Source of the DNA: Endomychus coccineus
Lineage: Eukaryota > Arthropoda > Insecta > Coleoptera > Endomychidae
NCBI GenBank assembly: GCA_958510875.1
Contig: OY294068.1
Span: 72,580,633-72,644,632, forward strand
DNA: 64,000 nt
Direction of reading: 5' to 3'
The number at the start of each line of letters is the position of its first letter. Within the stretch, counting starts at the first letter, position 1. Below are positions 1-11,822 of the stretch, piece by piece. The notes under the pieces are model-generated. The model ran no database searches and was not told the DNA's origin. It saw nothing but the letters and a program-made list of their open reading frames with translations. The translations under genes and the position numbers were made by a program.

Positions 1-109
1 ACCAAAAAGGATGGCGCAGTATTCGAAATTCTCTGACAACTGTCATACTTGACTTGTAAACACAAGGAATACCTGCGTTTTTAGAAACAAACCTGTATGT
101 ACGACCGTG
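1..109. mobile_element. Terminal fragment of P/THAP-type element
   Basis: This sequence shares long stretches with both arms of the P-type palindrome at 58159-59066: the run from TTGACTTGTAAACACAAGG through the T-rich junction to the terminal CGACCGTG. It therefore looks like an internally deleted copy whose right end is at about 109. The left end is outside the window, so its target duplication cannot be checked; GTTCCTAG follows the end. Confidence 0.6.
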
Positions 110-1754
110 GTTCCTAGTGAGTACACTCGATTTTGAAATTCTGAAACACATGATTGGTAAAAAAGAAATTATTCAGCATCAGACCTAAAAAGTTTTAAAT
201 AGCTGAACTTGATATTCCTCGAGAAAGTTGAAAATGGATCTCTGACATCCTATGTACTCCTCATAAGTAATCTGACAGCAACATATGTCAAATAAATAAT
301 AAGGTTACAGATAACCAAATCTCAAAGTGACAAGTGATCAACAGCCAATGTGGATATATTCAAGTTATTTGGATATAAGTAATTCGAAAAATAGGTTAAT
401 CAATCAACAAATGGCATGGAATGATTAATAATAATTAATGAAATTAATTAATATGAAATAAACAATATACTAACCTTGGGAATATTTAAAAAATGATAAT
501 ATAAAAATATAATAATATAATATTTAATGGAGTTACATGAAACCATACCAAGTTTCCAATAAATAAGTAATCACAATCCAAAAAGAGTGAGTCATCTTTT
601 ATAATCAACTAACTAACTTTCTTCAATAAAGCAACTAGTGTATTAAGATTAAACTCACATTTCATTTTAATCGTAGAACGTTAATAAGCTCAGAAGACGT
701 CAACCATAATGAATTTACAGTAGGTACCAACCGAAAGTTTCAATGTCAAGACAGTCCTATTTATAAAGTAGTCATAGAAATCATTAAAAGGTTAATTATA
801 GTTATTAAATCATTGAAATTATTCTATGATAAATGTTGATAAGGAATGTTATATTCATAGAGTTCAATGAACAATATAATCATGTATGAATGAATTCAAA
901 TTGCTTAAAAATATTGACACATAAAGACTTAACCTCAAATATATGCTTGATCAAATAAACATATCATCCATTTGAATTCAAATGGAAAAAGTAAATATAG
1001 AGGACCTGAGAATAATAGAAACAAAGTTAAGTCTAGAACCCAGCGAAACTGATTATCATTATTACATTTCAATTAGAACAGAATCATAAAAAGGGTTATT
1101 TAAATAACAAATCATTTTAGTTCATTAGTAGAGTAATAAGCGAGCCGCAAAACTAAAACAAAGCAAAGTGCGAACAATATAACCATTTATTAAAACCTAT
1201 ATACAATGATGCATCCAAATTAACTATTGCACAATCAACATTGTTATAATGATTGTCACATAGAACAAAAGTTTTTGTTAATAATTTGCCAACCAACGCT
1301 AAGGCATCTGAAAAACTAGATAATTCAATCAAATAAAACATAATTAATCAAAACACCCAAAAATAATGATAATAGTACGTAACGACGAAAAATATAGTAA
1401 ACATATGTGTTCTCCGCTTTGAACATTTATTGAAAATCTTCTATATATAATATATACTAACAATTGCTTACTATGTCTTTCATTTTTATTCAATGTTCTA
1501 TTAGCATTAATTAGGACCTATTTAATTATCTAAAACTGACGAGCATATTTTAAATTTATCTAAATTTCCTGCCATTCATAGGTTAAATCTCGATTCATTT
1601 CCTTAAATCTACTACAAGTGCGAGTAATAATAACCAAATGAATTCATGAACACTGAATTTGGATAGCTGTTATCTAATATCTTTTTCAATTGAAAAATTG
1701 AACTGAACTTCAAAACTAAAGAAAGTAAGGGAATGTCAATGACAAATCACAATC
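110..1754. other. AT-rich intergenic DNA, no gene seen
   Basis: I see only short reading frames without recognisable motifs, and no clear repeat. The composition is strongly AT-rich with many in-frame stops on both strands. Confidence 0.6.
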
Positions 1755-2075
1755 ATAGTGAGCAACCTGACAGTGCTTGAGGCACTGGAGTCATGCACAA
1801 TCACCTCACAATGTGTACTTGATTGTGTTAAAGAACTAACGGCACTAGTAATGAACCCCAATAGAGTAACACTCGTGTGGCAGTCTGAGGAAACCAAACG
1901 AGAAGGGACTGAAACTGCCGTTGCACTCGCTAAAACGGGGGCAGAAAAACCACTGATTGGACCAGAGCCAACCTGTGGCATTTCTCATGCCACAGCGAAA
2001 TCTGTAATCCAAAAATGGCTCGAGATAGAGCACCGTGCCTACTGGAGGGAACTGTCCCGTATGTCGCAGTGCAGT
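1755..2075 (+). pseudogene. Non-LTR retrotransposon RNase H fragment
   Basis: Translation gives a degenerate RNase H domain of the kind found at the C-terminal end of jockey/I-type non-LTR polyproteins. SNLTVLEALES corresponds to the 'SDSQAALKAL' region. NRVTLVW followed by QSEETKREGTETAVALAKTGA corresponds to the 'VWVPGHSGxxGNExADELARxGA' region, with the catalytic-side His and Asp lost. GPEPTCGISHATAKS is the usual tail of the domain. The frame stays open to about 2390, but the later residues look like read-through of non-coding 3' sequence. No reverse transcriptase lies upstream, so this is a 5'-truncated, dead copy. The family call is fairly sure; the clade is not. Confidence 0.6.
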
Positions 2076-3214
2076 GGGGCTCCTCTTAGGATGGAGAATC
2101 AACCTCACGGAGGAGGGGTTTTAGTCGGTAGGAATCCGACACACCCGGGGGCACGTGCATCCGAGGCGTCTATGCAAGATTTCCACTCCTCTAAGCAAAA
2201 AAAAAAGGGATTGTCAAGATTCCGAACGTCATTAATTGTTTCCATATCCGACATGAAAAATAATAGTAATTGTTGCGGATTCCACCAAATGAACGCTCAT
2301 GCGTCAATAACCACCGAATGTATCAGCCTGTATATTGCACCTAACATTCAAATGTGTGATATAAGACCTTTTGAAAATTATAAAATATAAAGATATTTAG
2401 ATCTTTTGCAAGTACCATGCAGCGTAGAAATAGTTATTTATCAATTAAAGTTTATCAGAAAAAAGAATACAAATATTACATTAGATAAAGGATGTTCCAT
2501 TTGAAATTTCTAAGTATCTGCTACTATGTAATAGATTCGTCAACACTACGTGTCTAAAAATAGTTCAAAAAGAGACACCATACCCACTTAGATACTTAAA
2601 CAGCTCAACTTCCGTTTTGAAACTGCTTACTCACCTCTATACAAACAAGTTGTATTTTCAAAATTGTAGTTTGTTATCCAAAATCAGTACGTAAAATATA
2701 CCTCGTACCGAAAATAGTTCGATCATGCTTTGATTAATATTTGTGGAAATCAGGCTTAGTAGTATTTGTGTCAAATTAATTCAACATAGATTCCCATTAT
2801 GTAACGGTCAAATCTATTCAATATCCGAATGATTTAAATAATTCACGTACATTAAATTGAATGAGGAACATGAGGAATATGAAGAACATGAGGAATATAA
2901 GAAATAGAAACAGAAATGTTGCCGACATGGTTAATTATTCATATTTGCAAAAAAATGCTTGGTATACAGGATCATATTTCAAGCATGATGTTGATAATCT
3001 GAATAAATCATGATTACAATACAAATATGCAACATATCAACATCGCAAATCTGAAAATCATCAACATAGGGGAACAATTTAATCTGTATGCTTACAGAAA
3101 TATGAGCGGATATGATTCTTTAGCGAACCAAAATAAATATATGGGTGTTAGACCCATTGAGACGGACGATAATATATCACTCTCGGTAACATTAACGAGA
3201 TTTTATTCAAAATT
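2076..3214. other. AT-rich intergenic DNA
   Basis: Apart from a possible non-LTR 3' tail up to about 2390 nothing is recognisable. There is a small purine-rich repeat of GAGGAACAT/GAGGAATAT units at 2860-2905. Confidence 0.5.
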
Positions 3215-3320
3215 TTATTATATGTACATTCTTGGGAAGTAGGTCACATCCACACATATGTTTACTATATTTTCGTCTTTACGTATATTTCGGTCATACG
3301 ATCATCAGATCAGTCAAAAA
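3215..3320 (-). repeat. Penelope-like terminal repeat fragment with hammerhead-like core
   Basis: On the minus strand, positions 3315-3275 contain CTGATGA (3308-3302), then a short hairpin ending ACC, then GAAA and TAAAGAC. It continues into GTGACCTACTTCCCAAGAAT, which matches the sequence downstream of the same motif at 24.8, 36.1, 37.0 and 58.1 kb. It is therefore a dispersed copy of the same Penelope-like terminal repeat. The first stem is decayed here. Confidence 0.55.
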
Positions 3321-3698
3321 ACATAAATAATTTAATGAAATGCGTAAAACAAAAATCAATAAAGAATAGTTAAAAAACCTCAGATACAAATTTACCAGAT
3401 GAGGTGCAATATATGTTAGGTTAATACCAAAAAAATATCTATTGACTATTTCACTCATTCCATTTTTAGTGAGGAAGTTTCCATAGCAACTCTCGTCTCA
3501 CAGCGATAAAACATGCAAGCCGGCAAAACTTAGCAAGTTATTATTTCATCGATAATATTTTGACATTTCTCACATTCATAGATAGCTTGGGAAATGAATA
3601 CCATAAAGAAAACAAACAACGTTTAGATAATCTATGATGAATACTTATTTGTCAAATAGCGCAATACGTGTCAAAAAGTAGATTGGGGAATTCCAAAA

Positions 3699-4922
3699 AT
3701 GAGCCTCCCAGATAGATTTGGAAATATTTCGTCGAAAGAAATACATAGTGAAATTGCCAAACTAGTGCCTTTCAACACAAGAAAAACTAGAACATCTGCA
3801 TGGAACCAGTTCACGGAATTTCTTCTAAAAAGAAACTGTACCTTAGATAGATAAACGACTCCAGAAAGATTAGCAGAAATATTAGAGGATTATGCTTTCA
3901 ATATGAAGAAAAAAAACGGAGAAGATTATAAAGAATTCTCTGTGAAGTCTTTATGGAATACCACGGCACAGATGATTCAAGAAAAGTTTTTCAAGGAAAA
4001 TGATAGAATGATCGATCCATTCCAAGGTTTAATTTTCAAATCAGCTCGTCTGGCCAGGGATTCAAAGCGCAAAATGTTGCAAACTTTACCAGAAAAAAGG
4101 AAATCAAGTTCTAAAGCTTTTTTGACCGGACAGTTTTTGAGAATGGTCAACTGTTACGATGAAGATAAGCTAGATGGGTTGCAAGAGAAATTTTTTCATA
4201 TATGCTCCTTCGAATTGGCTTGGAGAGGCAATGAGGCAGCTAATTGCTCAATTCATTATTTTCAAAAAGAATATGATCTTCTGGAAAACTTCACTGGTCG
4301 GGTGGAATATAACCCAATATTCTCCAAAACTTCCGAAGGTGGTTCGAAAAACTTATCGAATAGTAAATGGTTAGTGAGAAATAAAGAAAACGAAGATTCA
4401 TGTCCTGTTCGCTTATACCCTAAACTCATGGAAAAAAGATCGACAAATCCAAACGTAACAGCTGACAGACTTTTTTTGGCTACACATCCAAATTGGGAAA
4501 GAGGAATGTGGTACAAAAACATGCCTGTAAGAATAAATTCAATATCGAAGTGGACAACAACATCAGCAGATAATATTGGAATTAGCACAAAAAAGTTCAA
4601 AATAACAAACCATTTCCATAGAGCATCGGCCATTACATCATTGGCCAAAAAAGGAGTTAATGAACAAGAGTTAATCAAAATTACGGGACATTCGAGTGCA
4701 CACTCCTTAAAACCATATTTACAACTAGATGCAGAACATCATTTAAAACTTATTCAAAATCTTAGAGAGGGCAATCATGAATCTGCCGCCAATCAAAATC
4801 ATCACAGAACAGAATCAGAAGTATCAAATCTTTCATCAGATGGGATTCCGTCTGCTGCAATCGGAAGGAACAATTCCCAAATAATTAACTATAACAATTG
4901 TAACTTTTACTTCAAAAATTAA
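3699..4922 (+). pseudogene. Crypton-like tyrosine recombinase, one internal stop
   Basis: A 407-codon frame starts at ATG 3699 and is interrupted by a single TAA at 3852-3854 (codon 52); downstream it is open from an ATG at 3903 to 4922. The C-terminal half has the tyrosine-recombinase signature, numbered from Met 3903: Arg108 in ELAWRGNEAAN, H237-F-H-R240 in NHFHRASAIT, His263 in ITGHSS, and Tyr272 in KPYLQL. This is the R...HxxR...H...Y catalytic set of Crypton and DIRS integrases, which cut and rejoin DNA through a 3'-phosphotyrosine. The N-terminal part (SAWNQFTEFLLKRN) looks like the core-binding helical domain. No reverse transcriptase or split direct repeats are nearby, so a DNA-only Crypton, or a host gene derived from one, fits better than DIRS. 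The tail after residue 290 is low-complexity and Asn-rich. Confidence 0.75.
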
Positions 4923-5040
4923 TTTGAACATGTTCTAATTCATTATTTCAAAACATTGTCCCATGAATGGTTATTTTCTTGACTTTCTCAAATGTGACCA
5001 TATTACTATTAGACATATTTTCTCGTGAAATAGTCATGTC

Positions 5041-5261
5041 GAATACCACTCGAGATGAAATTTAAGCAGGTAAAATTTCTCTCTTGTAACATTCAAGTTT
5101 GTTGCTTATCGGCAATTTCGTTCATGATATTTTTTCCTAAATCACTCGCCTGACGGCTCGTGATTTTGATACAAATGTCATTCGTGAAGTTGCCTAAGCA
5201 ACAAACTTTCATATTACAATCGAGAAATTTTGCCGGCAAAATTTCATCTCTAGTGGTATTA
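5041..5261. repeat. Small palindromic MITE
   Basis: Arms of about 80 bp (5041-5122 and 5180-5261) are inverted copies. The outer end reads AATACCACT on the left and AGTGGTATT on the right, and the inner arm contains GTTTGTTGCTTA against TAAGCAACAAAC. It encodes nothing. It sits about 120 bp downstream of the recombinase frame; the two need not be related. Confidence 0.7.
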
Positions 5262-5449
5262 TATATGACAATATAATTGCTTGTTTAGAATGGTGAATTA
5301 TGACTAAAAATGTAGAGGAAAAAAATGGAAATAGAAGTGAAATATGTGGCATCTAAACAAATAAAAAGCAGAAGTAGACAAAAAAATCGTTTTAATTATC
5401 ATTAAAAAAAAACTAAAGAGTTGTTAGATGCTAACACTCAAATTTTAAA

Positions 5450-6055
5450 ATTGAACGCGGTTAAATCTAATAAAGCCGTTGTAATGCATAGAAAATTTAA
5501 CTGATCCTACACTAACGGTACACAGTGATATGAACAAATTAATAAATAATAAATTGTACAAAAATAATTTAATCCCTATTGGTATGAAAAATAAATTAAT
5601 AGCACCACATGGGCTTCCGAAACTGTATAAAACTGATATTCCCTTGAGACCCATTGTGAATGGCGCACCTACTACCTATATTTTGTCCAAATTTGTATCA
5701 CAGGCTATTAGTAATACAATAGGAAAAAAATGTATCTCATGTAAAGGACTCATGGCATTTTAATGAGCTTATAAAAAATCACTACATACACATAGATCAG
5801 CAATTAATTTCCTAATTCCGAATTAGATATCGTTTCTTTAATTACAAACATACCAATCGAATTAGCATTGAGTATCATCGAAAAACGTTGGGCAGAGATT
5901 AAAGACCATACACCTTTAGATCAGCCTGAATTTATGAATACTGTAACGATTTGTTTAGAATGCACTGATTTTAAATACGGTGAACAATATTTTGGACAAA
6001 TATTCGGCACAGCAATTGGGTCTCCTATTTCAAACATGGTGGAAAATGTTTAATG
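5450..6055 (+). pseudogene. Penelope-like element reverse transcriptase relic
   Basis: GLPKLYKTDIPLRPIVNGAP at about 5608-5667 is the Penelope-family RT motif (usual form 'GLPKIHKPxxPLRPIVS'), followed by TYILSKFVSQ. After a break near 5763 the frame resumes with DIVSLITNIPIELALSIIEK (the A-motif region, 'SLDVxSLFTNIP'). It then gives CLECTDFKYGEQYFGQIFGT and AIGSPISN, the family's 'QIxGTAMGSPLSP' block. The YxDD motif, thumb and GIY-YIG endonuclease are missing, so the copy is truncated at both ends and frameshifted. Confidence 0.75.
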
Positions 6056-6660
6056 GTGTTGCCAATTGTTGAATGCCATCAAAAGTTACCGGTCCATATC
6101 ATTCTGGCCATAAAATGGATATTTTCGACATTTTGTAGCTAAATCTTACTGATTACAAGCTACTATGATGGCACCATGTCAAATACGTTAATTTGAGGTC
6201 AAATAATAATATATACGAGTTTCATCATTTTTTTTCCTATCCAACCCCTCCTCCAACCCCAAAAACCATCCAAAAAAAAATAAGTAATTCTGATATTTAA
6301 CCACTGTCGGAGTCTCAATAATTCAATAATTAGTCCTAATATTGTCTGATTATCCACCTTTTTCATATTACCATTTACCTACCTACCCACGAGGAATTAA
6401 CCTCAAACACACAGTCGTGTACGAGTACAATAATTTCCAATATAGTTTCGAACCCCCCCTCAACAAATATATGTAGAATTAAATGTTCGGTATTATCAAG
6501 ATAACTTAGATAATTTAACATAGAATTAAATTTTCTGAATTACGGAGATAACTCAGATAATTCAATATAATGTTGATTAAATGAAGGAATAACTACTCTG
6601 TTTTTATACCACTTTTATTAATAATAACGTGAAAACGTAACTATAGTTTCAACACCGAAG
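6056..6660. other. No gene seen
   Basis: AT-rich sequence with a C-rich patch at 6235-6270 and another near 6450. No reading frame or repeat is recognisable. Confidence 0.4.
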
Positions 6661-6959
6661 AGCCATTATCAAACAATTAGCAAATTATGAAGAAATCAAT
6701 GAAACAGTTCAAGTATAAATAGAGTAGAGTAAAGTAGGGTTGAGATTAAGGGATCAACGGAAATTCCAAAAACAGGAAAGTACAGTATTACATAGTAAAC
6801 ATAGTAACAATTTGTGAATTAGTGTTATTATAATTTAATATTCTAAGAACTATTTTGAGAGCGGTTTGAAAGACACGTGAAAAGATCACTTTGATATAGG
6901 TCTAACTGATCATTGTGTATAATTTTATTAGAGTTTTTGACACCTTTATAAATCTCTAT

Positions 6960-9300
6960 TGATTCTAATGTATTCAATTTGAAAGCTCTGGTTCGGTTAT
7001 GTAAAATGCTTAGGCTATCTAAATTAGGGAAATTATGACCAGTTTGTAAAGAAAATGATTAGCCAAGGTTGAGTCAGTTTTGTTGAATCTAAACGAGCGA
7101 AAATGTTCTTCGTATCTTAATTTGAAATTACGACAAGTTCTACATACATAAAAGTCATCAGAGTCTGAGCAAATCATCTTATAAACTCCAGGTTTTCTCT
7201 ATATTCATTGGTTTTATCTTTGGCGTTGTATATAAGATGGCAAAGTTTATTTTGAGGTTTGAAACTGATTTTAAAATTATGGCGTGATAAAATGTTAGCA
7301 ATATGTTCGCTCACTGTACCAAAATATGTGGAAGAGATGAATTTAGTGGTTACATCTATGTGTTTTATACCCGGATAAATTTTATAAAAAGTTAATTGTT
7401 ATTGTTTGCGATTTATTAGTTTAATTATTTGATCTACCGGAAAAATTGATGGCTATTCGTTTTATCATGTTCAACTCGATAGTGAAGTCTCCTTCTGAAA
7501 ATGGTATCGAAAATGCTCTATGGATCATTGAGTGATATGCTGCTAATTTATGGCCACGAGATCTAATAGTCCAGGCAACGAACCAGAAAATAAAAATAAA
7601 AAATATGGAAAGCTAGAATTTCAAAAAATTGTTTGCATTTTGTTCCTTATACCCCATAGATCATTCATGTCTATCAAGACCGCGGGGGTCGACTCTTCTA
7701 CCTCCCCAAAACGGGGTTTCAACCCCTCAGAAGAGCATTCTTATAAAAACAATCCAAAATTAATGAATTAATAGCCGAAAGTGACCCCTAGTATGTTTTT
7801 TGGGTCGCTGATCACGATTCCGCAGTTATTTTTTTCGGAAAACTCCCTCCAGATGGAAAATTTGGAAAATTTATATATAATATATATAATTTATAATTTT
7901 GTTGCAAAAATGACCTTTAGTAGATTTTTTGGGTCGCTGATCACGATTCCGCTGTTATTTTCCCCAAAAAACTCTCTCCAGATGAAAAATTCGGGAAATT
8001 TGAAATTTGCCTGAGACGGTTATGTTTTTTGAAGAAAATAACAGCGGAATCGTGATCAGCGACCCAAAAAACCTACTAGAGGTCATTTTGCAACAAAATT
8101 ATACTTTATTATTCACAACCGTCTCATGAAAATCTCAAATTTCCCGAATTTTCCATCTGGAGAGAGTTTTTTGGGAAAAATAACAGCGAAATCGTGATCA
8201 GCGACCCAAAAAATCTGCTAGAGGTCATTTTTGCAACAAAATTATAAATTATATATTATATATAAATTTTCCAAATTTCCCATCTGGAGGGAGATTTCCG
8301 AGGAAACTAACTGCGGAATCGTGATCAGTGACCCAAAAAACATACTAAGGGCCATTTTCAGTTCTTAATTCATTAATTTTGAATTGTTTTTATAAGAATG
8401 CTCCTCTGAGGGGTTGAAACCCCGTTTTGGGGAAGTAGAAGGGTCAACCACCGTGATCTTGATAGTCATGAATGATCTATGGGGTATTAGAAACAAAATG
8501 CAAGAAAAATTTCGAAATTCCAGCTTACCATATATTTTTTTTATTATGGCCTTTTTCCCGGCTTATTGCCTGGACTATAAACGATGAGTTCGGAAAAGTG
8601 AACAAGTGGGTTCCCTGTAGATATTGGAGGTTTTTATTATGGTCACGTATTAGTATTAAATCCAAAAAGTTTATTGTTATATCTTTTTCTGTTTCTAATG
8701 TCAATTCAATTTTTGGGTGAAGTTGGTTAATAAGTGAAAGAAAGGAATTTAATTGTCTGGATGTGCCTTTGAAGAAGGCAAGTACATCATCTACGTATCT
8801 ATACCAAAATTGAGTATCTTTTTTGCTAATGTGCAGTTCATAATTTTCTCGTCCAGATCGGACATAAAAATGTCTGCTAATAGTGGACTCAATGGGTTAC
8901 CCATAGCGAGACCTGAATTCTGTACATGAAATTTATTATTAAATTGACAATAGTTTTGACTCAAGCATAGGTGAAACGCGAGTTCCATATCATTTTGAAT
9001 TAAAGGGCTGATATGTGATCTATCTAAAATGCTTCTGATTAGAGACTTACATTCTGAAGTTGGAATATTTGAAAACAAGTTTGAAACATCAAAGGAAACT
9101 AAAATACCTTTGGTTGGTATATGGTATGTTTTGACTAATTCGGACAATTTGAGAGAGTTTTTAACAGCAAATTTAGGTTTAAAATTAGTGAATTTCTTGA
9201 ATTTCTGATTTAATTTGATTGCAAGGTTCCTTGTTAGACTATTGATGTAAGACACTACAGGTCGTATGGGGGTATTTCCTTTATGATTTTTAATGAGTCA
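6960..9300 (-). pseudogene. Penelope-like element relic (RT + GIY-YIG), split by foldback insertion
   Basis: Minus strand, from high to low coordinates. At 9255-8791 the RT gives LVSFDVSNLFSNIP and GLAMGNPLSPLLADIFM. A one-base slip in an A-run near 8820 is followed by YVDDVLAFF, the catalytic YxDD box. The frame ends at 8581 in HLFTFPNSSF, where a 1011-bp foldback element (7567-8577) is inserted. On the other side the same frame resumes as RSRGHKLAAYHSMIHRAF (from 7563), which is RT thumb sequence. Further along, PGVYKMICSDSDDFYVCRT at about 7193-7135 is the GIY-YIG endonuclease; the usual YIGQT is changed to YVCRT, so it is probably inactive. Stops accumulate between the thumb and the endonuclease. 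Identity as a Penelope-like element is very secure. Confidence 0.85.
7567..8577. mobile_element. Foldback element copy 1 (TAGTCCAG family)
   Basis: Termini are TAGTCCAGGCAA on the left and TTGCCTGGACTA on the right. The flanking TAA at 7564-7566 and 8578-8580 is a 3-bp target duplication. Nearly the whole element is one inverted repeat. Each arm carries tandem units of about 130 bp with TTTTTTGGGTCGCTGATCAC and CTCTCCAGATG, starting near 7785 and 7908 on the left and repeated in reverse on the right. No transposase is present. It interrupts a Penelope-like RT, which shows the insertion boundaries directly. Confidence 0.85.
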
Positions 9301-9369
9301 GTATAATGTAGGAGAACAAGCATCGATTCTTCGAATTTAATATAAGATTATCAAGATGAATAGACGTAA

Positions 9370-9405
9370 AAATTGAACCACGGGCGGGAATCGAACCCAC
9401 ATTCC
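9370..9405 (-). other. tRNA-like box B sequence
   Basis: On the minus strand GTGGGTTCGATTCCCGCCC resembles a tRNA T-arm and internal box B. No convincing box A or cloverleaf is visible upstream, so this may be the remnant of a tRNA-derived SINE head or a chance match. Confidence 0.25.
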
Positions 9406-9499
9406 TTGATAATCCCATGATAAATTATCTAAGTTATCTTAAAGTTTAATAATATTATTATAACTATGATAACTTTAGATAACTATGAATACTATAAAT

Positions 9500-9660
9500 A
9501 TGAAGGAACTGCTGGTGCTATAATCGTATCAGAACAATCCGTTTTTCCATTTATTTATTATCATTATAACTTTCTGTTTGGATAACTTCATCTGATGTTT
9601 ATTTGGTCTATTTAACTTGGAAGGTATGCCTTCCGATGCAATAAATCAATCAATCAAAAC
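9500..9660 (+). repeat. Non-LTR 3' end with AATC tail
   Basis: GAAGGTATGCCTTCCGATGC followed by AATAAATCAATCAATCAAAA resembles the 3' terminus of a jockey-type non-LTR element ending in a short tandem tail. No coding part is attached. Confidence 0.4.
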
Positions 9661-9934
9661 GGGGGCTAACGAATTCACTTAGAACACTTGGGTCCATTGA
9701 GCGCTTCTTGATACCACACTCAGTCCTACAGGCATAAGGCAGCTCAGTACCTGAGGATGTGGAGCACCCGGTGGTCGATGAAATTCCGATAGTTGGAACG
9801 GGGTCAGAGTTCCTCTCCACTCCGAAACAAGCTTGAAAGTCACTATATGGACATATGGACGCTAAGTGTGAACCAGGGCAGCTCGGCTGTAGGTGCAGAT
9901 ATAAATACTCATACCTTGATTGTTTAGTCTCAGG

Positions 9935-10510
9935 TTTTCCTGTGAACAGATCCGGATGACACAGACCTCAACCTGGAAAACGGTTGAGTGTGCATCTAAA
10001 GGAACTGAAAGTACCATTCTGGGTTTGCATGATAAGACTCCGGCTCCGCTAGACTCACCAGGGATGTCTCCTCTGAATTATGAGTACGTCTGATGTTTGG
10101 AACTTGACAGCAGGCGCTATCGCATCCTGCTTCAGTTGGAAAATCGGGCTGTTTCCTGCAGCTCAATCCCAAATTATGCCATGTTCACGATGCAGGCCCA
10201 CTAGCTCAAACCAGCTAGCCAATATGCTGTACATACAGCTACGGCTTTGATGTGAAGCTGTAGAGGGACGATTCACTCATAGCTCCCGTCATCCCTAGGC
10301 AGGCAAGTTGCTGCGCCTTGTCCATAGCCAGACGGGACAGAACCGTTTCCGTCGCTGGCCACTACACAACAGCTGCGTAGGTTATAATTAGGAGGATCAT
10401 GGCCCTATAGATCCAATGCAGAACCTTTGTCCGTAGACCCCACATAGGGGTCAAGAGACAATGACGGTTAACGGAGTCTCAGGGCCTTCTTTCCCTGAAC
10501 AGAAGAGATA
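9935..10510 (-). pseudogene. Non-LTR retrotransposon RT C-terminal fragment
   Basis: Minus-strand translation near 10450-10270 gives WGLRTKVLHWIYRAMI, then LIITYAAVV*WPATE, then AMDKAQQLACLGMTGAMSES. These are the conserved segments after the RT palm in jockey-like elements ('WGLxPxxxxWIYxAVxRPxLxYGxxVW...LxKxQRxAcLxxTGAM'). It carries stops and is truncated. A related RNase H end lies in the opposite orientation at 11823-12130, on the other side of a foldback element. Confidence 0.65.
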
Positions 10511-10513
10511 TCA

Positions 10514-11819
10514 TAGTCCAGTCAATAAGCCGGGAAATACTGTGTAATATGGAAAAGTTGGGAAACAGGTCGGATTTGGAAAATTTTTGATGCAATGGGT
10601 TCTGTGAACCCTCAAGATCATTCGTTACCACTAAAATCACACCCCGAGGGCGATGGGCACTTTTTTCCCTCCAAAGATGAATCAAATTCACAAAAAGGTC
10701 CAGAGTGGAGGAATCGGCTCGAAAACATCTACTAGGGGGTTTTTGGGGTCGCTGATTACGAATATGACATCTAAAAAGTCACCACATGCACCCACATGGT
10801 CATAGAGGTCATCTCCAGAAATTCAACAAAATTTTCCATCTTAAAGTCTCCAAATGTCTCACTCGGGGGTTTTTGGGGTTGCTGAGCACGAATATGATGT
10901 CTATAAATTCCTCACATGCACTTGGGGCACAGGACGACGACGTCGTGAAGGTCATCTCCAGGAATTCAACAAAATTTTCCATCTTAAAGTCACCAAATGT
11001 CTCACTTGGGGGGTTTTTGGGGTTGCTGAGCACGAATATGATGTCTAGGAATTCCTCACATGCACCTGGGGCACAGAAAACCTTGTCATAGAGGCCATCT
11101 CCAGGAATTCAACAAAATTTTACATCCTAGAGTCTCCAAATATATATTCCATCATATTCGTGCACAGCGACCCGAAAACCTCCGAGTGACGAATTTGGAG
11201 ACTCTAGGGTGGAACATTTTGTCGAATTCCTGGAGATGACCTCTATGACCAGGTTTTCGGTGCTCCGGGTGCATGTGAGGAATTTCTAGACATCATATAC
11301 GTGGTCACCGACCCCGAAAATCCCGAGTGACAAATTTGGAGACTCTAGGATGCAAAATTTTGTTGAATTCCTGGAGATCACCTTCACGACGTCGTCGTCC
11401 TGTGCCCCAGGTGCAGGTGAGGAATTTCTAGACATCATATTCGTGCTCAGCAACCCCTAAAACCCCCGAGTGAGACATTTGGAGACTTTAAGATGGAACA
11501 TTTTGTTGAATTCCTGGAGATGACCTCTATGACCACGTCAGTGCATGTGGTGACTTTTTAGATGTCATATTCGTGATCAGCGACCCCAAAAATCCTCCAG
11601 TAGATATTTTCGAGCCGATTCCTTCACTCTGGACCATTTTGTGAATTTGATCCATCTTTTGGGGGGGAAACACCCCTCAAATGTGCCCATTGCCCTCGGG
11701 GTGTGATTTTAGTGGTAACGAATGATCTTGAGGGTTCACAGAACCCATTGCATCAAAAATTTTTCAAATCCGAGCTGTTTCCCAACTTTTCCATATTTTC
11801 CGGCTTATTGACTGGACTA
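10514..11819. mobile_element. Foldback element copy 2 (TAGTCCAG family)
   Basis: The ends are TAGTCCAGTCAATAAGCCGG and CCGGCTTATTGACTGGACTA, a 20-bp terminal repeat. TCA flanks both sides (10511-10513 and 11820-11822) as a 3-bp target duplication. The two arms are inverted copies made of about three tandem units of 130-140 bp containing GAGGTCATCTCCAG, AACAAAATTTTCCATC and GGGTTTTTGGGGT. Its units resemble those of copies 1 and 3 (GGGTCGCTGATxACGA), so it is a diverged subfamily. It encodes nothing. Confidence 0.85.
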
Positions 11820-11822
11820 TCA

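Noticed and set aside
9370..9405. Possible tRNA gene on the minus strand
   Set aside because: Only a box B-like T-arm is present. No box A, anticodon arm or acceptor pairing could be built.
10786..11091. Open frames on both strands inside foldback copy 2
   Set aside because: They follow the tandem repeat period, appear in mirrored form in the other arm, and show no protein family.
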